In this document: one piece after another, positions 1 through 5,530 of the stretch
How positions within the stretch are numbered: position 1 is the stretch's first letter
Layout of the letters: each line of letters starts with the position of its first letter
NCBI GenBank assembly: GCA_964618555.1
Contig: CAZUBF010000159.1
Span: forward strand, 1 to 7,609
DNA: 7,609 bases
Direction: 5' to 3'
Source: Calidifontimicrobium sp964618555
Lineage (GTDB): Bacteria; Pseudomonadota; Gammaproteobacteria; Burkholderiales; Burkholderiaceae_C
Notes under the pieces: model-generated
Told to the model about the DNA's origin: nothing
Seen by the model: only the letters and a program-made list of their open reading frames with translations
The model's database searches: none
Program-made: the position numbers and the translations under genes

Positions 1-619
1 TGTCGCGGTCGCGGATGGCGATGAAGGCGCGGCCGATGCGCGTGCGGAACAGGTTGGCCGCGCCGAGCAGCATCAGCACGGCCACCGGCACGATCAGCCA
101 GTACAGCCGGAACGAGGTGTCGAGCGCGACGCCGAACAGCCGCGCCGGCGGCAGCGACAGCCCCGAGGTGCCGCCGGTGATCGCGAGGTTGGCGAACAGG
201 AAGTGCGCCAGCACCGACGCGGCGATCGTCGAGATCGCCAGGTACAGCCCCTTGACGCGCAGCGACGGGATACCGACGACGATGCCGCCGAGCATCGCGA
301 CGACGCCGCCGGCGAGCAGGTTCAGCGCGAACGGCGTGCCCAGCCGGATCTCGAGGATGGCCACCGTGTACGCGCCCAGCCCCATGAACGCGGCCTGGCC
401 CAGGCTGACCAGCCCGGTGTTGCCGGTGAGGATGTTCAGCCCGGTCGCGCTGGCGACGTTGATCGCGATCAGGCACGCCAGGTACAGCCAGTACTCGTCG
501 GCCATGAACGGGAACGCCACCAGCGCCGCCGCCAGCACGACCAGCCAGCCGCGCTGCGCACGCGTGTCGAACAGCGCGGCGTCGGCCTCGTAGCTCTGCT
601 TGGCGGCACCGATGCGCAT
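1..619 (-). CDS. livM: Branched-chain-type ABC transporter permease LivM (N-terminal 206 residues, cut by left edge)
   Basis: Inner-membrane permease subunit of a HAAT-family importer, expected to pair with LivH to form the translocation path. The ATG at 619 begins MRIGAAKQSYEADAAL, a soluble lead of about 24 residues. Hydrophobic membrane segments follow from about residue 25. Residues 60-84 carry the LivM hallmark (TGLNILTG, then GLVSLGQAAFMGLGAY). The visible part ends in IGRAFIAIRDRD, which matches the cytoplasmic loop that contacts the ATPases in this family. The usual length is about 300-350 residues, so roughly a third is missing off the left edge. The start lies 15 bases after the livH stop. 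A GGAG sits only three bases before the ATG and a GGGA eleven bases before it, so the ribosome site is acceptable but not ideal. It is co-directional with livH and livG and is very probably co-transcribed. The family call is firm; the transported substrate is not known from sequence. Confidence 0.93.
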   Translation of the reverse strand, partial: MRIGAAKQSYEADAALFDTRAQRGWLVVLAAALVAFPFMADEYWLYLACLIAINVASATGLNILTGNTGLVSLGQAAFMGLGAYTVAILEIRLGTPFALNLLAGGVVAMLGGIVVGIPSLRVKGLYLAISTIAASVLAHFLFANLAITGGTSGLSLPPARLFGVALDTSFRLYWLIVPVAVLMLLGAANLFRTRIGRAFIAIRDRD

Positions 620-634
620 GGTCTCCGTCGTCCC

Positions 635-1528
635 TTAGAGCCGCTCGATCTCGTGCGTGCCGAACAGCCCGTACGGACGCAGCAGCAGCACCAGCACCAG
701 CAGCGAGAAGGTGGCCAGCATCTTGTACTCGCCGCCGAGGTAGGCGCCGGCCCAGGCCTCGACCAGCCCGACGAGCAGGCCGCCGAGCAGCGCCCCGGCC
801 ACCGAGTCGAGGCCGCCGACGATCACCACCACCAGCACCGACAGCCCGAACACGCCCATCGTCGACGAGATGCCGCCGATCGCGCCGACGACGATGCCGG
901 CCACCGCGGCGATCATCGCCGCCGCCGTCCACGCCAGGGAGAACACGCGCGGCACGTCGATGCCCATCGAGTACGCCGCCGCCTGGTCCGACGCGGTGGC
1001 GCGCAGCGCGACCGCGCCGCGCCAGAAGCGAAACACCAGCAGCACCGCGGCGATCAGCATGGCGGTGACGACGAAGCCGTAGAACACCTTCGGCGCGACC
1101 ATCGCCTCGCCGAGCAGCACCGGGTCGCCGGGCATGAACTCGGGCAGGCGGCGCGGGTCGGCGGTCCACACCAGCTCGACCACGCCGACCAGGATCGACG
1201 CCAGCCCGACGGTGACCATGAAGGTCGAGATCGGCGACTCGCCGAGCATCGGCCGGATCATCGTGCGCTCGACCAGCGCGCCGAGCGCGCCCGAGGCCAG
1301 CACCGCGCCGACGATGGCCGCCCAGATCGGCAGCTCGGCGCCGGCGGCGAGCGCGAAGAACACGTAGGCGGCCATCATCAGCATCTCGCCGATGGCCAGG
1401 TTGACCACCCGCGTGGCCTTGTAGATGATGACGAACGCCAGCCCGGTGAGCGCCAGCAGCCCGCCGCTGCCCAGCCCAGCGAGCGAGATCTCGGCGAAGA
1501 ACAGCCAGTCGAAGCCCGACGCGTTCAC
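635..1528 (-). CDS. livH: Branched-chain-type ABC transporter permease LivH
   Basis: Second inner-membrane permease of the same importer, 297 residues, which is normal for LivH. The protein is almost wholly hydrophobic, with about eight likely membrane segments. Residues 14-49 show the family N-terminal pattern (GGLLALTGLAFVIIY, then VVNLAIGEM). The cytoplasmic coupling loop reads VALRATASDQAAAYSMGID, close to the LRATAQN...A..MGI pattern of LivH proteins. The C-terminus has the usual glycine-rich stretch (VVIVGGLDSVAGALLGGLLVG) and ends LLRPYGLFGTHEIERL. The start is the GTG at 1526-1528, whose last two bases and the next base form the livG stop (GTGA overlap). An open frame continues upstream of this GTG, but it lies in antiphase inside livG and looks nothing like a protein. 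No strong Shine-Dalgarno precedes the GTG, so translation probably depends on coupling to livG. The stop is TAA at 635-637. Confidence 0.95.
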   Translation of the reverse strand: MNASGFDWLFFAEISLAGLGSGGLLALTGLAFVIIYKATRVVNLAIGEMLMMAAYVFFALAAGAELPIWAAIVGAVLASGALGALVERTMIRPMLGESPISTFMVTVGLASILVGVVELVWTADPRRLPEFMPGDPVLLGEAMVAPKVFYGFVVTAMLIAAVLLVFRFWRGAVALRATASDQAAAYSMGIDVPRVFSLAWTAAAMIAAVAGIVVGAIGGISSTMGVFGLSVLVVVIVGGLDSVAGALLGGLLVGLVEAWAGAYLGGEYKMLATFSLLVLVLLLRPYGLFGTHEIERL

Positions 1529-2361
1529 GCCGCCGCCCCCGCCGCTCCGGCGCGCGCCGCCGCGGCGCCGGCGCGCAGCCGCGACATGTCGCCCAAGCCC
1601 AGGTAGGCGCGCACCACCTCGGGGTCGGCCTGCACCTCGCGCGGCACGCCGGCGGCGATGACCTGGCCGAAGTTGAGCACCACGACGTGGTCCGACAGGT
1701 CCATCACCATGCCCATGTCGTGCTCGACCATCAGCACCGTCACGCCCCACTCGTCGCGCACGTCGAGGATGAAGCGCGCCATGTCCTCGGTCTCCTCGCG
1801 GTTCATGCCGGCGACCGGTTCGTCGAGCATCAGCACCTGCGGCTGCATCGCCAGCGCGCGCGCCATCTCGACGCGCTTCTGCAGCCCGTACGGCAGCGCG
1901 GCCACCGGCGCGTGGCGGATGTGGTCGATCTCGAGGAAGTCGATGATGCGCTGCTCGATGTCGGCGCGCAGGGCGGCCTCCTCGCGCGCGGCGGCGCCGC
2001 GGTACCACAGCGCCTGCAGCACGTTCGTCTTCAGGTGCGCGTGACGGCCGAGCTTGATGTTGTCGAGCACCGTCATGCCGCGGAACAGCGCGATGTTCTG
2101 GAAGCTGCGCGCCAGCCCCAGCTTCGCGCGTCGCGGCGCCGGCACCTGCGTGATGTCGTCGCCGCGGAACACGATGCGCCCGTCGTTCGGACAGTAGAAG
2201 CCCGAGATGGTGTTGAACAGCGAGGTCTTGCCCGCGCCGTTGGGGCCGATCACCGAGGTGATCGAGCCCGGCCGCACCTGCAGGCTGACGCGGTCGAGCG
2301 CCTTGACGCCGCCGAAGGCGAGCGTCACGCCGTCGACCTCGAGCACCGGCGCCGCGTTCAC
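1525..2361 (-). CDS. livG: Branched-chain-type ABC transporter ATP-binding protein LivG
   Basis: Cytoplasmic ATPase that powers the LivH/LivM permease, 278 residues. From the GTG at 2361: Walker A GPNGAGKTS (residues 39-47), Q-loop with Gln88 (ARSFQN), signature region LPYGLQKR (156-163), Walker B VLMLDEP (176-182, catalytic Glu181) and H-loop His214 (MVEHD). The signature replaces the textbook LSGGQ with LPYGLQ; LivG proteins commonly vary here (for example LAYGQQ), so this is not a sign of inactivity. The insert after the Q-loop and the ending VQADPEVVRAYLG are typical of LivG rather than LivF. The last 20 or so residues are an Ala/Gly/Arg-rich tail of no known role. The frame stays open upstream to 2721, but that part overlaps the TetR gene and is arginine/proline nonsense. 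The GTG is preceded by a good ribosome site and makes a four-base GTGA overlap with the TetR stop. Confidence 0.96.
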   Translation of the reverse strand: MNAAPVLEVDGVTLAFGGVKALDRVSLQVRPGSITSVIGPNGAGKTSLFNTISGFYCPNDGRIVFRGDDITQVPAPRRAKLGLARSFQNIALFRGMTVLDNIKLGRHAHLKTNVLQALWYRGAAAREEAALRADIEQRIIDFLEIDHIRHAPVAALPYGLQKRVEMARALAMQPQVLMLDEPVAGMNREETEDMARFILDVRDEWGVTVLMVEHDMGMVMDLSDHVVVLNFGQVIAAGVPREVQADPEVVRAYLGLGDMSRLRAGAAAARAGAAGAAA

Positions 2362-3134
2362 GCCTTCCCTTCGTGCACCGCCTTCGGCGGGCGCTTCGAC
2401 GCCGGCCGGCGCGGCGGTGCGGTGCGGCGCGTGGCGGCAGCGGCAGCGCGCGGCACCACGCCGTTGAGCAGCACGTCGATGCAGCGCTCGGCGACGGTGT
2501 CGGCATCGAGCGGGCCGGCCGGGTCGTACCAGCGCCCGATCCAGCTCAGCCCGCCGGCCAGCGTGAACGCGGCGAGCTTGGCGTCGCACGGCGCGATCAC
2601 GCCCTCGGCGATGCCCTGCTCGATCAGGCCGCGGAACTCGTGGTCGATCTTCGCCTTCAGGGCGCGCAGGCGGCGCCGGCTGTCGGCCGGCAGCGGCTCC
2701 TCGCCGACGCGGATCACGCACATGCCGAAGTCGCGCGTGACCACGCTGGCGTAGGCGCGCATGCAGGCGCGCAGCTTGTCGAGCGCGCTGCCGCCGCTGC
2801 GCGCCGCCTCGGCGATGCCTTCGCGCACCATCTCCAGCCCGGTCTGCACGCAGGCGAACAGGATCGCCTCCTTGCTCTCGACGTAGTAGTACAGCGTGGG
2901 CTTGGTGACGTTGAGCCGCTCGGCCACCTCGTCGAGCGAGGTGGCGTGGAAACCCTTCTCGTTGAACAGCCGCACCGCGGTGCGCAGCACGGCCTCGCGC
3001 TTGTCGGCGCGGCCGCGCGCCCGCGCGGCGGCGGCGGGCCAGGGGGACGTGAAGGTGTCGGCGGACACGGGCCGGTGCGGATGGCGCGACGGGTGGGCGG
3101 GGTCACGCGGCGGGGCGGCAGCGCCCCTACTCAC
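2358..3134 (-). CDS. TetR/AcrR-family transcriptional regulator, first gene of the liv operon
   Basis: DNA-binding repressor-type protein of up to 258 residues. Counting from the GTG at 3134, residues 45-92 form the TetR N-terminal domain: KREAVLRTAVRLFNEKGF, then the helix-turn-helix TSLDEVAERLNVTKPTLYYYVESKEAIL, with the classic T-LYYY recognition helix. The rest is the helical ligand and dimer domain (for example AFTLAGGLSWIGRWYDP). It ends in a basic Arg/Pro/Ala/Lys tail from about residue 230 that is probably disordered. The start is uncertain. The GTG at 3134 has a weak AGG upstream and gives a 44-residue unstructured leader. A GTG at 3068 (VSADTFT) would give a more usual 236 residues but has no visible ribosome site. 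The stop overlaps the livG start (GTGA), so regulator and transporter are made from one message. Autoregulation of the TetR-livGHM operon by a small hydrophobic or CoA-linked ligand is plausible but inferred. The ligand cannot be read from sequence. Confidence 0.9.
   Translation of the reverse strand: MSRGAAAPPRDPAHPSRHPHRPVSADTFTSPWPAAAARARGRADKREAVLRTAVRLFNEKGFHATSLDEVAERLNVTKPTLYYYVESKEAILFACVQTGLEMVREGIAEAARSGGSALDKLRACMRAYASVVTRDFGMCVIRVGEEPLPADSRRRLRALKAKIDHEFRGLIEQGIAEGVIAPCDAKLAAFTLAGGLSWIGRWYDPAGPLDADTVAERCIDVLLNGVVPRAAAAATRRTAPPRRPASKRPPKAVHEGKA
2362..2372 (-). promoter_or_regulatory. Ribosome binding site of livG inside the TetR gene
   Basis: Read on the minus strand the bases before the livG GTG are GAAGGGAAGGC, containing GGGA and AAGG at short spacing from the start codon. 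This purine-rich run lies within the last codons of the TetR gene (the ...HEGKA end). It is the main reason for choosing the GTG at 2361 over the upstream open frame. Confidence 0.6.
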
Positions 3135-3140
3135 CGGTAA
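3131..3140. promoter_or_regulatory. Candidate operator: near-palindrome at the TetR start
   Basis: TCACCGGTAA is a ten-base inverted repeat with one mismatched pair, centred on ACCGGT, and it spans the upstream GTG start of the TetR gene. Its position fits an autoregulatory TetR site. A short palindrome in such GC-rich DNA can easily arise by chance, and no second copy was found in the window. If the downstream GTG (3068) is the real start, this site would lie in the leader. Confidence 0.25.
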
Positions 3141-3159
3141 CCTGATTGCCGCGCAGTAT

Positions 3160-3169
3160 CCCCACGGGG
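3160..3169. repeat. Short inverted repeat CCCC-AC-GGGG upstream of the TetR gene
   Basis: Two perfect four-base arms flank a two-base centre, 26 bases upstream of the first TetR start codon. It could be half of an operator or promoter region for the liv operon, but no clear -35/-10 pair is visible around it. Chance occurrence is likely at this GC content. Confidence 0.2.
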
Positions 3170-3198
3170 TCGCACGCGGGCGATGGGGCTTACCCGCA

Positions 3199-3234
3199 GT
3201 CGCCGGCGCGCGACGGCGCCGCGGCGGCGGCGAC
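3199..3234 (-). terminator. GC-rich hairpin downstream of the proQ-like gene
   Basis: The arms GTCGCCG (3199-3205) and CGGCGAC (3228-3234) are perfectly complementary. After one mismatch three further pairs extend the stem, and the loop contains GGCGCC. On the minus strand it begins 17 bases past the stop of the ProQ-like gene. No T tract follows, so it is at best a weak intrinsic terminator or a 3'-end-stabilising structure. Confidence 0.3.
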
Positions 3235-3251
3235 GCCCGGGACAGGCGCGA

Positions 3252-4052
3252 TCAGCGCGGCGGCCGCGGCCGGCGCGGCGGCTGGCCCGTCCTGTCGGCG
3301 CGCTTCGGCGCGTCGCCTCCCGGCCGGCGTGGCGGCGCCGTCGCGTGCGCATCCTCGCGCCGCGCGTGCCGTGCCGGCTGCAGGTGCACCGGCCGCTCGG
3401 TGGCCTCGCGGCGCGCCAGCGCGAGCTGGGCCTCGAGCGCGTCGGGCGTCAGCCCCTTGAGCGCGCAGAAGTTGGCTGCGGTCAGCGTGGTGCGCTCGAA
3501 GTCGCGCAGCAGCGCGGCACGCGCGCGGCGCTCGTGTTCGTCGCGCGCGCGCTGCTCGGCTTCGCGCTCGCGCTGACCGGCGAAGCGCGCGCGCCGGCGC
3601 GCCAGCTCGTCGATCGCGGCCTGGCGGTGCTCGGGCGCGATCTCGCCGGCGGGCTCGCCGTCGAGGCCGAAACGCTGCGTGCCGCGCGCCACCGCGTTCA
3701 GGTACGCGGTGCTCCCGGTGTGCCGGCGCATGAACGCCGACAGCACCGAACGCGAGAACACCCCCGGCGCGCGCGCCTGGATGTCGGCGTGCACGCGCAG
3801 CTTCAGCGGCTTCGGCGCGCCGGCGAACAGCGCGGGAAACAGCGCCGCCAGGCGCTGCGCGCAATCGGCCGGGCTCATCGGCACGGCGGCCGGCGCGCCG
3901 GGTTCGGCTGCCTCGCCGGCGTCGATGGCATCGGCCGCGTCCGGTGCCTCCTCCGGCGCGTCGTCCGGCGCCTGCGGCGTCGCGGGCTGCGGCTCGTGCG
4001 TGCCGCCGTGCGGCGGCGGCGCCGGGGCGGTGATGTCGTCGTCGTCGGGCAT
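3252..4052 (-). CDS. proQ: ProQ/FinO-domain RNA-binding protein
   Basis: Likely RNA chaperone that binds structured small RNAs and mRNA 3' ends; 266 residues from the ATG at 4052. Residues 1-60 are an acidic Pro/Ala/Asp/Glu-rich, probably disordered leader beginning MPDDDDITAP. Residues about 61-165 form the FinO/ProQ domain: CAQRLAALFPALF, PLKLRVHADI (matching PLKIGI..DL of ProQ), FSRSVLSAFMRRHTGSTAYL and GTQRFGLDGEP (the YL...G..R.LDG pattern). A charged Arg/Glu helix follows (about 165-190). Next is a short segment TTLTAANFCALKGLTPDALEA, which I believe recurs in Burkholderiales ProQ-like proteins. The tail is basic, rich in Arg and Pro. An ATG at 4130 would add 26 residues (MRTIACRARRC...) that do not look protein-like. 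No strong Shine-Dalgarno precedes the ATG at 4052. It is transcribed divergently from the M16 operon. The domain call is firm; orthology to E. coli ProQ, as opposed to a paralogue, is not settled. Confidence 0.88.
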   Translation of the reverse strand: MPDDDDITAPAPPPHGGTHEPQPATPQAPDDAPEEAPDAADAIDAGEAAEPGAPAAVPMSPADCAQRLAALFPALFAGAPKPLKLRVHADIQARAPGVFSRSVLSAFMRRHTGSTAYLNAVARGTQRFGLDGEPAGEIAPEHRQAAIDELARRRARFAGQREREAEQRARDEHERRARAALLRDFERTTLTAANFCALKGLTPDALEAQLALARREATERPVHLQPARHARREDAHATAPPRRPGGDAPKRADRTGQPPRRPRPPR

Positions 4053-4162
4053 GCGGCAGCCGAGGGTCGCGAAGGACGCATTGTGCCCAGCGTCGCGGCA
4101 GCGGCGCGCACGGCACGCTATCGTTCGCACCGCGCACCTGCGCGTCGCCTCACAGACCCCCG
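4053..4162. promoter_or_regulatory. Divergent intergenic region between the proQ-like gene and the M16 operon
   Basis: These 110 bases must hold the promoters of both flanking units if each has its own. The best plus-strand -10-like element is TATCGT at 4119-4124. On the minus strand CACAAT (4078-4083) is -10-like, 25 bases before the proQ start. Neither has a convincing -35 at normal spacing. It is less GC-rich than its surroundings only in these short patches. No ribosome site is obvious before the ATG at 4163 (preceding bases CAGACCCCCG). Confidence 0.35.
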
Positions 4163-5530
4163 ATGAACCTCGACCGCCGCACGCTGCTGCTCGCCTTGCC
4201 CGCCACGGCGCTGTCGTCGGCGCTGCCGGGCGCCGCAGCGGCGAGGGCGCCGGCCGCGCCGCTGCGCGTGCCGCCGCTGCCGCTGCGCGGCTGGTCGCTC
4301 GACAACGGCCTGCAGGTGGTCGCGCTGCCCGACGGGCGCGCGTCGTCGGTGAGCGTGCAGCTGTGGTACCGCGTCGGCGGCAAGGACGACCCGCCGGGGC
4401 GCTCAGGGTTCGCGCACCTGTTCGAGCACCTGATGTTCAAGGGCACGCGCCACATGCCCGCCGAGACGATCGACCGCCTGACGGAGGACGTGGGCGGCCA
4501 GAACAACGCCTTCACGACCGAGGACTTCACCGTCTACCAGAGCGAGGTGCCGGTCAACCACCTCGAGCCGCTGCTGTGGGCCGAGGCCGAACGCATGGCG
4601 CACCTCGAGGTCGAGCAGGCCCACTTCGACAGCGAACGCCAGGTGGTGATCGAGGAGTACCGCGAGCGCGTGCTCGCCGCGCCCTACGGCCGACTGTTCG
4701 AGGCGCTGGCGCCGGCAGCGTTCGAGCACCACCCCTACGGCCGCGGCGTGATCGGGCGCATCGACGACCTGCAGTCGGCGACGCTGGCCGACGTGCAGGC
4801 GTTCCACCGCAGCTTCTACCGCCCCGACAACGCGGCGCTCGTCGTCGCCGGCGGCTTCGACGCGGCCGACCTCGAGGGTTGGGTGCGGCGCTACTTCGCG
4901 CCGATCGTGCGCCCCACCGCCCCGATCCCGCGCGTGTCCGCGCACGAACCCGCGCGCGAGCGCGACGCCGAACGCCGGCTCGCGGCGCCCGGCGTGCCGC
5001 TGCCGGCGGTCGCGCTGGTGTGGCGCGGCCCGCGCGCCGCGCACGGCGACGCCGCGGCGCTGCAGGTGGCCGCGTCGCTGCTCGCCGGCGGCGAGTCGTC
5101 GCGGCTTCACGAGGCGCTGGTGCGGCGCCAGCGGCTGGCGCGCGCCACCGGCTTCGGTGCCGACCTGTGGGCCGACGCCGGCCTGCTCGTCGCCTGGGCC
5201 ATCGCCGCGGGCGGCGTCGACCCGGCGCCGCTGGCCAAGGCGCTGTCGCACGAGCTGGCGCAGCTCGCCGCACGCGGGCCCGCGGCGGCCGAGCTCGACA
5301 AGGTGCGCACCGGGCTGGCGACGCGTGCGCTGGCCGAACGCGAGACGCCGCAGGGCCGCGCCGAGGCGGCCGGCTGGGCCCTGACGCTGCGCGGCGACGC
5401 CGCCGCGGCCGATCGCGAGCTGGCCGAGCTGCAGGCCGTCGGCGCCGCCGACGTGCAGCGCGTCGTGCGCACGCACCTGCTCGAGCGCCGCCGCGTCGCG
5501 CTGACCTACGTCCAGGGCGACGCCCGGTGA
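4163..5530 (+). CDS. M16-family zinc metallopeptidase, catalytic subunit, exported
   Basis: Insulinase-like protease of 455 residues, the normal single-unit size of bacterial M16B proteins. Residues 1-27 form a signal peptide with a twin-arginine-like motif (DRRTLLLAL, Arg5-Arg6) and an AAAA-type cleavage zone, so the protein probably acts in the periplasm. The inverted zinc motif HLFEH (His85, Glu88, His89) lies in the usual context GRSGFAHLFEHLMFKGT. The third ligand is the Glu164-Glu165 pair in VVIEEYRE, about 76 residues further on. GGQNNAFTTEDFTVY (111-125) is the substrate-binding region of the family. The C-terminal half is the second M16 domain (SSRLHEAL at 312-319). The R/Y pair expected there is missing: Val320 and Arg327 occupy those positions. 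The gene overlaps the next one by GTGA, so the two are translationally coupled. I infer a heterodimer with that partner, as described for the Sphingomonas A1 SPH2681/SPH2682 pair. The substrate is unknown; small or unfolded peptides are the family norm. Confidence 0.93.
   Translation: MNLDRRTLLLALPATALSSALPGAAAARAPAAPLRVPPLPLRGWSLDNGLQVVALPDGRASSVSVQLWYRVGGKDDPPGRSGFAHLFEHLMFKGTRHMPAETIDRLTEDVGGQNNAFTTEDFTVYQSEVPVNHLEPLLWAEAERMAHLEVEQAHFDSERQVVIEEYRERVLAAPYGRLFEALAPAAFEHHPYGRGVIGRIDDLQSATLADVQAFHRSFYRPDNAALVVAGGFDAADLEGWVRRYFAPIVRPTAPIPRVSAHEPARERDAERRLAAPGVPLPAVALVWRGPRAAHGDAAALQVAASLLAGGESSRLHEALVRRQRLARATGFGADLWADAGLLVAWAIAAGGVDPAPLAKALSHELAQLAARGPAAAELDKVRTGLATRALAERETPQGRAEAAGWALTLRGDAAAADRELAELQAVGAADVQRVVRTHLLERRRVALTYVQGDAR

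Noticed and set aside
203..1606. Plus-strand open frame of 467 codons opposite livM and livH
   Set aside because: Its Gln/His/Arg/Asp-rich translation mirrors the codon pattern of the membrane-protein genes on the other strand; no family resemblance.
2014..2034. LivG signature motif differs from LSGGQ
   Set aside because: No base-level anomaly. LPYGLQ-like variants are normal in the LivG subfamily, and Walker A, Walker B, Q-loop and H-loop are intact.
3183..4166. Plus-strand open frames opposite the ProQ-like gene
   Set aside because: Low-complexity Arg/Ala translations antisense to a gene with a clear FinO domain.
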